DNA from: Acidimicrobiaceae bacterium
Lineage (GTDB): Bacteria > Actinomycetota > Acidimicrobiia > Acidimicrobiales > RAAP-2
Reading direction: 5' to 3'
NCBI GenBank assembly: GCA_003158855.1
Contig: PMLJ01000043.1
Location: 62,001 to 126,000 of the forward strand
Length of the DNA: 64,000 nt
In this document: positions 43,346 through 51,720 of the stretch, in pieces
Position numbering within the stretch: position 1 is the first letter of the stretch
Layout: each line of letters opens with the position of its first letter
Position numbers and translations under genes: made by a program
Notes under the pieces: model-generated
Told to the model about the DNA's origin: nothing
Seen by the model: the letters and a program-made list of their open reading frames with translations, nothing else
Databases searched by the model: none

Positions 43346-44310
43346 GCGAGCCGATTCTCAAGGTTGAGAACCTGTCGCAGCAGTTCCGGGTTGGTGGATT
43401 CCGCTCGCGCGGTCAACTCCACGCCATCGACGAGGTCTCCTTTGAGGTGGCGCCCAGCGAGATCGTGGCCCTTGTCGGGGAGTCGGGCTCCGGCAAGTCG
43501 ACCATTGCGAGAGTGCTCGCGGGGCTGTACCCGCCGACGTCCGGTTCGGTCGTCTTCGAGAACAAGGTTCTGGGACGCCGGTCGAGCCGCAGCGTCCGCG
43601 GTCGCATGCCCATGGTGTTCCAGGATCCCTTCGGTTCCATCAATCCGGTCCTTCGTGCCGGGCACAGTCTGCTCCGATCGTTGAAGCTGCACCGTCCCGA
43701 TGTCTCGAAGTCGGCGCGTTTCGACGAAGCGGTGGCCTTCCTGGAGAAAGTCGGGCTGACTCCCGGCGCGGACGTGCTGGAGCGCTATCCGCACGAGCTC
43801 TCGGGCGGCCAGCGACAGCGCCTCGGATTCGCGCAGGCTCTCTCGTCGCGGCCATCGTTGATCCTGGCGGACGAGCCTGTCTCGATGCTGGATGTCTCGA
43901 TCCGGATTGGTCTCTTGAACGTGATGAAGGAATTGCGCGACAATGACGGCGTCTCGCTGCTCTACATCACCCACGACCTCGCGAGCGCCCGCTACGTCGC
44001 GGACCGGATGATTGTCCTCTACGCGGGGCGCATTGTCGAAGAGGGACTCACCGAGGAGGTCATCGGGTCGCCCCAACATCCCTACACGCGGCTCCTCATG
44101 TCGACGGCTCCCGACCCGCGGATCAAGGCCGTGGAGTTCGATGGCGATCACGACCTCGGCGAGCCGCCCAAGGTGATCGATCCCGGTCCGGGCTGCCGCT
44201 TCGCCCCGAGGTGCCCCCTCGTCATGGAGCAGTGTCGAACGAGCACGCCGCCCATGATCGAACTTTCGCCAACCAATCGGGCGGCCTGTTACGCGGTGAC
44301 GAAGAGTTGA
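43342..44310 (+). CDS. ABC transporter ATP-binding protein (DppF type)
   Basis: A 322-residue ATPase. Walker A VGESGSGKSTIAR, Q-loop VFQDPFGSINP, signature LSGGQRQRLGFAQAL, Walker B LILADEPVSMLD and H-loop YITHDL are intact, followed by the C-terminal CRFAPRCPLVMEQCR cysteine motif. The frame is open for 40 more codons upstream inside the preceding gene; the ATG at 43342 in the ATGA overlap is the real start. It completes a five-gene importer. Confidence 0.94.
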   Translation: MSEPILKVENLSQQFRVGGFRSRGQLHAIDEVSFEVAPSEIVALVGESGSGKSTIARVLAGLYPPTSGSVVFENKVLGRRSSRSVRGRMPMVFQDPFGSINPVLRAGHSLLRSLKLHRPDVSKSARFDEAVAFLEKVGLTPGADVLERYPHELSGGQRQRLGFAQALSSRPSLILADEPVSMLDVSIRIGLLNVMKELRDNDGVSLLYITHDLASARYVADRMIVLYAGRIVEEGLTEEVIGSPQHPYTRLLMSTAPDPRIKAVEFDGDHDLGEPPKVIDPGPGCRFAPRCPLVMEQCRTSTPPMIELSPTNRAACYAVTKS

Positions 44311-45839
44311 ATCTCGGACTGATACCCCAGCCGCGATCGATGGCAGCCCGCCCCGGCGGCGTCGTGTGGACCTCGCCGCTGCGCATTTCGGTCGATGACG
44401 AGTGGCGGGTTGTCGTCAAGGCGTTCGCCGCCGATCTCTACGACTCGATTGGCTGGCAGGTCGAGATCGTCGCCGAGGACGACATTCCCGATATCCAGAT
44501 ACTGTGCAGGGCCGAGTACCGCAACGAGGACTACGAGTTGCAAACCGGCGATCCGACCACGATCCTGACGAGTTCGGCGGCGGGGGCGAGCTACGCCCTG
44601 ACGATGCTCCGTCAGATGGGACCGGTGGAGTTGTGGTCGAACGCGCGCGCTGAACTCGAGAAGATTGAGCTGCCGAGATTCGTCATCAACGACGGTCCGA
44701 AATTCCGCTGGCGCGGGGTCCACCTCGATGTCGTGCGCCACTTCTGGGATGTCTCGACGGTGTGCCGTCTCATCGACCTGATTGCGGCGCATCGGCTCAA
44801 CAAACTGCACCTGCACCTGAACGACGATCAAGGCTGGAGGGTTGAGGTTCCCGCGTGGCCCCGCCTCACCGAGGTCGGCTCGCGTCGCCGATCGTCGCCG
44901 CTCGGCCACGAGGACGACGGAGTTGACGACGCTATCTCCCACGGCGGCTTCTACAGCGCCGACGACCTCTCGATAATCCGCGAGCACGCGGTCAAACGGT
45001 GCGTGCAGGTTATTCCCGAGATAGACCTGCCCGGTCACGCTCAGGCCGTGCTCGCCGCCTACGGAGAACTGGGCAACGTCAGCGAACCGGTCGAGGTGTG
45101 GACTCGATGGGGGATCTCGCACCACGTGCTCAACGTCGGTCCGGAAGCCCTCGCGTTCGCCGAGGAGACGGTCTGCTACGTCGCGAGCCTTTTTCCCGGC
45201 AGCCCCGTGCACATCGGGGGCGACGAATGTCCGACCACGGAGTGGGAGAACAGCCCCCTGGCCCAGGCGGTCATGGCCGAACACGGCTTCACCGAAGCGC
45301 GCCAGCTGCAGGGCCTCTTCACGACGCGGATAGCGGCGGCCCTGCAAAGAGAGGGTCACGAAGTCGTCGCGTGGGACGAGGTGCTCGACGCCGAGGTGCC
45401 CGAAGGAACGGTGATCATGGCGTGGCGGAGTCCGCAGAAGGGCATCGAAGCGGCCAAGCGGGGCCTCGACGCCATCATGGCGCCCATGCAGTTCCTCTAC
45501 TTCGACTGGCTGAACAGTCTGAACGCGAACGAACCGGTCGCGGTGGCCCCCGCCCCCTACGCCACCACGTGGGAGAAGGTGTACGGCTTCTCCGTCTATC
45601 CACTCGGTATCGAGCCGGAGCTGCGCCACCATGTTCGCGGGGCGCAGGCCCAACTCTGGACCGAGTACATCGCGACCCGGGCCCACCTTGACTACATGGC
45701 CTTTCCCCGGCTCTGCGCCTTCAGCGAGGTGGCGTGGGGAACGAGCACCATGGTGAGTGATTTTCGCAAGCGTCTGGTCATTCATCTCGAACGCCTCTCG
45801 GCGATGGGCGTTGCTTATCGGCCGCTCGACCCCGCGTAA
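44307..45839 (+). CDS. Beta-N-acetylhexosaminidase, glycoside hydrolase family 20 (cytoplasmic)
   Basis: A 510-residue enzyme without a signal peptide. The N-terminal GH20b domain (about 1-120) is followed by the catalytic barrel, with RGVHLDVVRHFWDVSTVCRLIDLIAAHRLNKLHLHLNDDQGWR and HIGGDECP, where Asp306-Glu307 are the catalytic pair of substrate-assisted catalysis. TTG at 44307 overlaps the ATPase stop (TTGA); an ATG at 44340 is the alternative. Being inside the cell and co-transcribed with an importer, it probably trims imported oligosaccharides with terminal GlcNAc or GalNAc. Confidence 0.92.
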   Translation: MNLGLIPQPRSMAARPGGVVWTSPLRISVDDEWRVVVKAFAADLYDSIGWQVEIVAEDDIPDIQILCRAEYRNEDYELQTGDPTTILTSSAAGASYALTMLRQMGPVELWSNARAELEKIELPRFVINDGPKFRWRGVHLDVVRHFWDVSTVCRLIDLIAAHRLNKLHLHLNDDQGWRVEVPAWPRLTEVGSRRRSSPLGHEDDGVDDAISHGGFYSADDLSIIREHAVKRCVQVIPEIDLPGHAQAVLAAYGELGNVSEPVEVWTRWGISHHVLNVGPEALAFAEETVCYVASLFPGSPVHIGGDECPTTEWENSPLAQAVMAEHGFTEARQLQGLFTTRIAAALQREGHEVVAWDEVLDAEVPEGTVIMAWRSPQKGIEAAKRGLDAIMAPMQFLYFDWLNSLNANEPVAVAPAPYATTWEKVYGFSVYPLGIEPELRHHVRGAQAQLWTEYIATRAHLDYMAFPRLCAFSEVAWGTSTMVSDFRKRLVIHLERLSAMGVAYRPLDPA

Positions 45840-46864
45840 TGTTCTGCGAACCCGACGTCATCGCGCAGATACGCCGGTCCCTTCCAACTGCGCCGCCGCA
45901 CGTGGCGGGGCGGGTTCGAGACTTCTCGACAGAGCAGCTCGTCGCCCGCTTGGTCGAGTTGGGCATCTCGACGCCGGAGGTCGGGGAGATCGCTGCCCAC
46001 TGGGGCGGCTTCCAGCGAGACGTTGGGTGGGCGACCCTTTTGGGGGACCTCGTGGAGATGGTCGAACTGCAGAGGGGTGACTTCGACGCTCCGCTACGAA
46101 TCTGGCCGGACATGGAGAGGAGCGGGCCCGACGGGCGGTTCCTGCCCTTTTACCTCTTCGCCCTCTGCTTCGAGAGGACCAGGGAGTTCCTTCGTCGCGG
46201 CGGTTGCCCCGAGGAGATCATCGATTCGACGTTCTCCGTCCTGAAGCGCCACGCGCAGATCCACCGTCGCAAGTTCGCCTCCACCGGCGTCGACGCCGGA
46301 TGGTGGATGATTCCAACCCTGCGCGGCGAAGTCGTCCACGTGGGCAGTTTGCAGTTCCACCGGGTGACCTTGGGGGTTGGCAGTCTCAGTCCCTCGCCGT
46401 GGTTTGACGAAGCAGAAGCAGCTGAGCTCGGCGTGGGTTTTCGAAAAGGTGATCCCTCGATCGGCATTCACATCCCCGAACGAAGCGATCTGTCACCCGC
46501 GGCGGTCGATGCGTCGTTGCAGCGTGCGCGCGCGGTGATCGCCACCATGTGGCCAGTTGGCCAGCGCCGCCTCGCGACATGCCAGACCTGGTTGCTCGAT
46601 GACCGGCTCAGCCCCTACCTGGCCGAGACGAGCAACATAATCCTCTTCCAGCGCCGCTTCAACCTCCTGCCTCGCTGGCGTGATGACGACGAGGACGTGC
46701 TGGAGTTCGTGTTTCGCCAGACCGGCAAGAAGCTGTCGGACCTCGAAGCCACCACCACCTTGCAGCGGGCGGTGAAGGAGGTCCTGCTGGGCGGCGAACA
46801 CTGGCGCGACCGCACCGGCTGGTTCGACTTCGATCCTGAGCCAGGGCCCGGTTTCATCCGATAG
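45839..46864 (+). CDS. Acyltransferase-like protein with NAT_N and GNAT_C-type domains
   Basis: A 341-residue cytosolic protein. The N-terminal helical part (residues 1-130) is followed by LRGEVVHVGSLQFHRV and SIGIHIPERSDLSP, then VDASLQRARAVIATMWPVGQRRLATCQTWLLDDRLSPYL and SNIILFQRRF. That succession matches the GNAT-like C-terminal domain paired with an N-acyltransferase N-terminal domain. The acceptor is unknown; coupling to GH20 (1-nt overlap of stop and start) suggests it acylates a sugar or amino sugar in the same pathway. Confidence 0.65.
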   Translation: MFCEPDVIAQIRRSLPTAPPHVAGRVRDFSTEQLVARLVELGISTPEVGEIAAHWGGFQRDVGWATLLGDLVEMVELQRGDFDAPLRIWPDMERSGPDGRFLPFYLFALCFERTREFLRRGGCPEEIIDSTFSVLKRHAQIHRRKFASTGVDAGWWMIPTLRGEVVHVGSLQFHRVTLGVGSLSPSPWFDEAEAAELGVGFRKGDPSIGIHIPERSDLSPAAVDASLQRARAVIATMWPVGQRRLATCQTWLLDDRLSPYLAETSNIILFQRRFNLLPRWRDDDEDVLEFVFRQTGKKLSDLEATTTLQRAVKEVLLGGEHWRDRTGWFDFDPEPGPGFIR

Positions 46865-46875
46865 TTTCCGAGCAA

Positions 46876-46896
46876 TCGAGTCTTGGTTTGGCTCGA
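46876..46896 (+). terminator. Terminator-like hairpin after the ABC-GH20 operon
   Basis: TCGAGTC and GGCTCGA form a 7-bp stem (one G-U pair) around a 7-nt loop, 12 nt after the acyltransferase stop. It is followed by a pyrimidine run (CTTCCTC) but not a true U-tract. Confidence 0.45.
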
Positions 46897-46950
46897 CTTC
46901 CTCATGAAGCGGCATCACTTGTAAAAATACCTCAACTCGTAGGCCCTGAG

Positions 46951-46981
46951 TGTTAAAAAATCACATATTATGATTTGATGG
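46951..46981 (+). promoter_or_regulatory. DeoR-type operator and leaderless promoter of the deoR gene
   Basis: A block beginning TGTTAAAAAATCACAT and containing TCACATATTATGA, framed by the inverted repeat AAATCA/TGATTT. TATTAT (46966-46971) is the -10 element, 6 nt before the deoR ATG (46978). The same block precedes the ABC operon at 38676-38706. Position over the -10 and start codon implies autorepression. Confidence 0.7.
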
Positions 46982-47763
46982 ACACCAAGACTCGCAGGGC
47001 AACCATCGCTGAGCGTCTTCAAGTTGAAGGTGAAGCCGCGATCGTCGAATTGGCGGCGCTCTATGGAACTTCAGAGATGACGATTCGTCGAGACCTCGAG
47101 CTCTTGGAGTCCGCGGGCTTGGCGCGTCGGTCACGAGGCGGGGCTATCTCGGTCCAGAGCAGTTCGTTCGAGCCGCCGATCTTGCAGCGGGCGGCGCACA
47201 TGGCCGAGGATAAACGACGGATTGGCGCCGCCGCCGCGGCCCTCTTGAGCGAGAACGAGACCGTGGTGCTCGACGTCGGAACGACGACCCACGAGATGGC
47301 GAAGGCCATCAAGGATGATCTGGCGATCACCGTGATCACGAGTTCGCTACTGATCGCGACTGAGCTGAGCACGAGGTCCTCGGTGAGGACGATCGTGACC
47401 GGTGGAGTGGTGCGCATTGGCGAGCTGAGCTTGGTGGGCCCGCGGGCCCAAGCGTCGTTCGACGACCTCAACTGCGACACGGTCTTCCTCGGTGTTGCCG
47501 GGGTGAGCGACATCAAGGGCTTGACCGAGTACAACCTCGACGACGCCTACGTGAAGCAGACCGCTATCAAATCGGGGCGACGCGTCGTCGTGCTCGCGGA
47601 CGCGACCAAGATCGGCCACGTCGCATTCGTCACGGTAGCCCCGGTCAACGTCGTCGACCTGCTGGTGACGACCGCCCTGCCCGAGAACCCCGTCATTCGA
47701 CGCCTCAAGGATCATGGCGTCCAAGTGTTGCACGTCGAGCCGTTCAAGAAGGAGAAGGACTGA
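46978..47763 (+). CDS. DeoR/GlpR-family transcriptional regulator
   Basis: A 261-residue repressor. The N-terminal helix-turn-helix reads IVELAALYGTSEMTIRRDLELLESAGLARRSRGGA, the DeoR signature. The C-terminal phosphosugar-sensing domain has VVLDVGTTTHEMAKAI, VVTGGVVRIGELSLVG and VVVLADATKIGHVAFVTVAP. Members respond to sugar phosphates made by the genes they control. ATG 46978 is chosen over TTG 46975 because it lies 6 nt after TATTAT (leaderless). It heads a four-gene operon and shares an operator with the ABC operon. Confidence 0.94.
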   Translation: MDTKTRRATIAERLQVEGEAAIVELAALYGTSEMTIRRDLELLESAGLARRSRGGAISVQSSSFEPPILQRAAHMAEDKRRIGAAAAALLSENETVVLDVGTTTHEMAKAIKDDLAITVITSSLLIATELSTRSSVRTIVTGGVVRIGELSLVGPRAQASFDDLNCDTVFLGVAGVSDIKGLTEYNLDDAYVKQTAIKSGRRVVVLADATKIGHVAFVTVAPVNVVDLLVTTALPENPVIRRLKDHGVQVLHVEPFKKEKD

Positions 47764-48566
47764 TGTCCAGATTTCGTACGATTTTCCCCGACGTGGCGAA
47801 GCCACTTATCGCCATGGCCCACGTTCCGCCGCTTCCGGGCACGCCGCTCTACGACGCCGCCGCCGGCGTGCGGGGCCTGATCGATCACGTGAAACGCGAC
47901 ACCGAGAAGCTCCTCGAGGGCGGATTCGACGCGATTCTGTTCTGCAACGAGGGTGACCGTCCCTATCAGCTGCACGCGGGACTCGAGGCGTCAGCCGTGA
48001 TGGCCCGCGTCGCCGCCGAGTGCCGTCCGACCGACCGCCCCTTCGGTGTCGACTTCCTGTGGGATGCGCAGTGCGCGCTCGCCATCGCGGTGGGCAGCGG
48101 CGCGTTCTTCATGCGCGAGGTCATCACCGGCTCGTGGGAGTCCGACATGGGTCCGTGGAATCCCGACGCCGCGACGCTCCTTCGCAACCGCCACAACTTC
48201 GGCCGCGACGACCTCGCGATCTTCGCCAACATCACCCCGGAGTTCGCCTCGAGCATTGGCCAGCGCACGCCCGCGCAGATGGCGAAGTCCACCGTGGTGT
48301 CCAGCCTGGCCGACGTGATCCTGGTTTCTGGTCCCATGGCCGGCAGCGAGCCCGACGTGAGGACGGTCGCCGACGTCCGTGAAGCGGTTGACGAGTCGGT
48401 GCCGGTCTTGTTGAACACCGGGGCGAAGGCCGCGACGATCGAGGAGTACCTCAAGTACGCCGACGGCTGCATTGTCGGCAGCGACCTGAAGCGCGACGGG
48501 TACACCTGGAACGAAGTTGATCCTGAGAGGGTCAAGCGGTTCATCGATGCGGCCCGCAGTGCCTGA
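47763..48566 (+). CDS. BtpA/SgcQ-family protein
   Basis: A 267-residue TIM-barrel-type protein. The opening LIAMAHVPPLPGTPLYD, the central GFDAILFCNEGDRPYQ, GVDFLWDAQCALAIAV and the C-terminal VPVLLNTGAKAATIEEYL...GCIVGSDLKRDGYTWN match the BtpA family. The cyanobacterial name (photosystem I biogenesis) does not apply here; in heterotrophs such genes (SgcQ) sit in sugar operons, and a role as sugar-phosphate epimerase or aldolase-like enzyme is plausible but unproven. It overlaps deoR by 1 nt. Confidence 0.88.
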   Translation: MSRFRTIFPDVAKPLIAMAHVPPLPGTPLYDAAAGVRGLIDHVKRDTEKLLEGGFDAILFCNEGDRPYQLHAGLEASAVMARVAAECRPTDRPFGVDFLWDAQCALAIAVGSGAFFMREVITGSWESDMGPWNPDAATLLRNRHNFGRDDLAIFANITPEFASSIGQRTPAQMAKSTVVSSLADVILVSGPMAGSEPDVRTVADVREAVDESVPVLLNTGAKAATIEEYLKYADGCIVGSDLKRDGYTWNEVDPERVKRFIDAARSA

Positions 48567-50052
48567 ACCGGCTCGCCGGCTACTTCTGGGGATCGATCTC
48601 GGTTCTTCCGGGGTGAAGGCGGTGCTGCTGGATCCCGCCGCGGGGATCGTGGCTTCGAAGACCGACGGCGTCGCGCTCTACAGCGACCATCCTGGTTGGG
48701 CGGAGGCTGAACCCGATGACTGGTGGGCTGCCGTGTGCGCGCTGGTTCCCCACTTGACCAGCGCCGCGGGCGTGACGAGCGACGAAATCAGCGGAGTTGC
48801 GGTCACGGGCATGGTGCCCGCGGTCTTGGTGCTGGATGAACACGGCCTGCCGCTTCGGCGAGCAATTCTGCAGAACGACGCCCGCGCGGCCCGGGAGATC
48901 CGGGACATCCGCGAAACGCTCGGCGACCTCGACCTTCTGCGTCGCACAGGGTCCGTGCTCTCCCAGCAGTCGGTTGCGCCCACCGCCTTGTGGCTGGCGC
49001 GCCACGAGCCGGATGTCTGGGCGAGGACTGCGTCGCTGCAGGGCTCGTACGACTGGCTCGTGCGGATGCTCGGAGCCGAGGCGCACGTGGAGCACAACTG
49101 GGCCCTCGAGAGCGGGCTCTTCAACATCGACATGTCGCCGCTCGCGGCAGTGACTGAAGCAACGGGAATTGCCTGGCCGGAGTTTCTCGAGGTGAGGATG
49201 CCCGGCGACGTCGTGGGCGAGGTGAGCGCCTGGGCCGCCGAGGAGGCCGGCCTTCGAGCTGGCACGCCGCTGATCGTCGGCGGTGCCGACCACGTGCTGT
49301 CCGCGTTCGGCGCGGGCCTCGTGGAGCAGGGCGACTGCCTGGTGAAGCTCGGCGGGGCCGGCGACGTCCTAGCGGTGAGCGACAAGATCTTTCTCGATAG
49401 GCGCCTGTACCTCGACAGCCACCCGATGCCTGGCAAGTGGTTGCCCAACGGCTGCATGGCGACGAGCGGCTCGCTGCTTCGCTGGGAGCAGTCGATCTTC
49501 AACGCGGTGTCCCTGACTGAACTCGACGATGCCGCAGCCACCAGCGCGCCCGGGGCCCTGATCACCCTGCCCTACTTCCTGGGCGAAAAGACGCCGTTGC
49601 ACGACCCCGACCTGCGCGGTGTGATGGTCGGGCTGCACCTCGGCACGACGCGTGGCGACATCCATCGGTCGTTCCTCGAGGCGATCGCGTACGGGTTCAG
49701 GTCGCACTTCGAGGTGTTCGCCGAGGGCGGCCTCACTATCGGGCGAACTCGGATCACCAACGGTGGATCGAAGTCGCGCCTCTGGCGGCAGATACTCGCG
49801 GACGTACTGAACCGGGATCTGATCTCGATCATCGACCACCCCGGGGCCTCTTACGGAGCGGCGGTCATCGCCGGCATCGGAACGGGGCTGATCAATGACT
49901 GGTCCTACGTGACATCCGGCTTGGAGGAGGGGGAGATCATCTCGCCCGATGCGGGCCACGCCGCCCTCTACGAAGAGCGTTACCGAGAGTTCGTCCAACT
50001 GACCGAGGCAACAGCATCGTTTTCCCATTCACTCGCGAGGAGTTCACCATGA
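48550..50052 (+). CDS. FGGY-family carbohydrate kinase (xylulokinase-like)
   Basis: A 500-residue kinase. FGGY domain 1 has LLGIDLGSSGVKAVLLD, VAVTGMVPAVLVLDE and the catalytic GGADHVLSAFGAG. Domain 2 has the family's FLEAIAYGFRSHFEVF and TRITNGGSKSRLWRQILADVLN. The ATG at 48550 overlaps btpA by 17 nt. Substrates of such kinases are ketoses or polyols (xylulose, ribulose, erythritol and others). Together with the SDR it suggests oxidation of a polyol or amino-sugar-derived alcohol followed by phosphorylation. Confidence 0.92.
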   Translation, partial: RPAVPEPARRLLLGIDLGSSGVKAVLLDPAAGIVASKTDGVALYSDHPGWAEAEPDDWWAAVCALVPHLTSAAGVTSDEISGVAVTGMVPAVLVLDEHGLPLRRAILQNDARAAREIRDIRETLGDLDLLRRTGSVLSQQSVAPTALWLARHEPDVWARTASLQGSYDWLVRMLGAEAHVEHNWALESGLFNIDMSPLAAVTEATGIAWPEFLEVRMPGDVVGEVSAWAAEEAGLRAGTPLIVGGADHVLSAFGAGLVEQGDCLVKLGGAGDVLAVSDKIFLDRRLYLDSHPMPGKWLPNGCMATSGSLLRWEQSIFNAVSLTELDDAAATSAPGALITLPYFLGEKTPLHDPDLRGVMVGLHLGTTRGDIHRSFLEAIAYGFRSHFEVFAEGGLTIGRTRITNGGSKSRLWRQILADVLNRDLISIIDHPGASYGAAVIAGIGTGLINDWSYVTSGLEEGEIISPDAGHAALYEERYREFVQLTEATASFSHSLARSSP

Positions 50053-50813
50053 CCAGACCAGTCGCATGCGTGACGGGAGCCGGATCGGGTATCGGCGCCG
50101 CCATCGCGGCGATGCTCGGAAGTCGCGGCTACCACGTGGTGGTGACCGACATCGACGGGCCGAGTGCGCAAAAGGTTGCCGACAGCATCGAAAGCGCCCA
50201 GGCATGTAGCCTCGACGTGACTGACCCTGGGGCGTGCGATGAGCTCGTCAATGGCGTCGTCGCGCAGCACGGACGCCTTGACGTGTGGGTCTCCAACGCG
50301 GGAATCTCCAAGATGCAGCGATTCGTGGACATCTCGCCGGCCGACCTCGCCCGCAACTTCGAAGTCAACGTGTACGGTGTCTTCTACTGCGGGCAGTCCG
50401 CCGCCCGGGCCATGATCGCGCTGGGCACGCCTGGACGTATCATCAACACCGCCTCGATGGCCGCGAAGCAGGGACGAGTGCCGTTCCTCGCGGACTACGT
50501 GGCGAGCAAGTTCGCGGTTCTCGGGCTCACCCAGGCGATGGCCTTCGAGCTTGCTCCCTTCGGCATTCGCGTGAACAGCGTCTGCCCAGGCTTCGTCGCA
50601 ACGCCGATGCAAACGCGCGAACTCGCGTGGGAGGCCGAGCTTCGTGGTTCGGACCCCGAGGCCGTCAAGCAATCGTGGATCAACGACACGCCGCTGGCGC
50701 GCCTTGAGACACCCGAGGATGTCGCGAAAGTGGTCGCGTTCCTAGCATCCGACGATGCCGACTTCCTGACCGGTGAATCCATTTCGGTCAATGGTGGGGC
50801 CTACATGGACTGA
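50049..50813 (+). CDS. Short-chain dehydrogenase/reductase (SDR)
   Basis: A 254-residue NAD(P)-dependent classical SDR. The TGxxxGIG motif is VTGAGSGIGAAIAAML, then the NAG motif VSNAGIS, catalytic Ser in NTASMAAKQG, and YVASK (Tyr150, Lys154). C-terminal SDDADFLTGESISVNGGAYMD is typical. It overlaps the FGGY kinase by 4 nt with a GAGGAG site. In this operon a sugar-alcohol dehydrogenase role is likely. Confidence 0.92.
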   Translation: MTRPVACVTGAGSGIGAAIAAMLGSRGYHVVVTDIDGPSAQKVADSIESAQACSLDVTDPGACDELVNGVVAQHGRLDVWVSNAGISKMQRFVDISPADLARNFEVNVYGVFYCGQSAARAMIALGTPGRIINTASMAAKQGRVPFLADYVASKFAVLGLTQAMAFELAPFGIRVNSVCPGFVATPMQTRELAWEAELRGSDPEAVKQSWINDTPLARLETPEDVAKVVAFLASDDADFLTGESISVNGGAYMD

Positions 50814-51111
50814 ACTGTCCGACCAGCTCGCGTCGGGCTTCGAGTGCGGTGGAATTGCGCGGGATCCATCCGGACCGGTTGGCAGGTCCAGCGCTGGACA
50901 ACGTGTTTGATCAACCGAAGAAGGGCCAGGTTGCGGTTCTGGCAAGCGTGACGGAGTTTCTGGGGTCCGGAGTCCCCTCTCCTTCTCAGGCGCGCCCGCG
51001 AGCCATCGGCGACGACTCCTCGCGGGGCGTGGACATGGTCTTATGGCCTGGTGGATCTGTTCGATCAACCCCTTCATGATGGATAGGTTGGAGGTGAGAG
51101 AAAGGTCTGCC

Positions 51112-51534
51112 ATGAGTGATTCAACGAATGGATTGGTGGCGGTCGCGATCATGCGCGACGAAGCTCGAGTTTGGGCCACCGGAGTCGAGCGGGGCACGAA
51201 GCCTGAGCGCGTCCACGCGCCGAACGAGATGGAGCGTCACCATCATGTCCGCGAGGCCCAGCACCACCACGGACACGACACCGACCACGAGAGATCGGAG
51301 TTTTACGAGTCGATCACGAATGCGGTGGGACCGGCGTCAGCGATCGTGTTGATCGGCCACGGAAAAGGAAAAGCCAATGAGATGCTTCATCTCACCCAGT
51401 ACTGGGAGCGCAAGCACCCCGGCGTCGCCCGCAACGTGGTCGGGGCGATCGACAGCGACCTCGAATCTCTTTCAGAGAATCAAGTGCTCGCCCTCATTCG
51501 CGACTGGTTCGACGAATATCAAGAGTTCTTCTAG
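51112..51534 (+). CDS. eRF1-domain-like ('translational machinery protein') with histidine-rich linker
   Basis: A 140-residue cytosolic protein. The N-terminal strand LVAVAIMRDEARVWAT is followed by a histidine-rich segment (ERHHHVREAQHHHGHDTDHE, residues about 44-63), then ASAIVLIGHGKGKANEMLHLTQYWERKHPGVARNVVG and a final helix. This layout matches bacterial proteins of COG1503 type related to eRF1 domain 3. The histidines could bind a metal. The ATG at 51112 is preceded by GAAAGG; the open frame upstream is unsupported. Function unknown. Confidence 0.6.
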   Translation: MSDSTNGLVAVAIMRDEARVWATGVERGTKPERVHAPNEMERHHHVREAQHHHGHDTDHERSEFYESITNAVGPASAIVLIGHGKGKANEMLHLTQYWERKHPGVARNVVGAIDSDLESLSENQVLALIRDWFDEYQEFF

Positions 51535-51720
51535 ATTGGCCCGCCCAATCAGGTTTCTTGGGTCCTCGCGCGTCGGCGCCGACTCGGCGAAGGACTGCGG
51601 CAGCGGCCGCCCCGAGATTGAGCCGTTCGGCCCCACTGCTCGGAACATAGTCTGCTCAATGGTCGTACTACGCCGTCAGCGAACGCGGGTTGCCAGGCAG
51701 CTTCGAAGGGCGGGATAGGG

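Noticed and set aside
46951-46965. CRP/FNR-like site, because TGTTA and TCACA are spaced like half-sites
   Set aside because: The spacing is 5 bp instead of 6, the left half is off-consensus, and the block is better explained as a DeoR site shared with the ABC operon.
47763-48566. Photosystem I assembly protein BtpA as a functional name
   Set aside because: No photosynthesis gene is present; the context is sugar metabolism, so only the family name is used.
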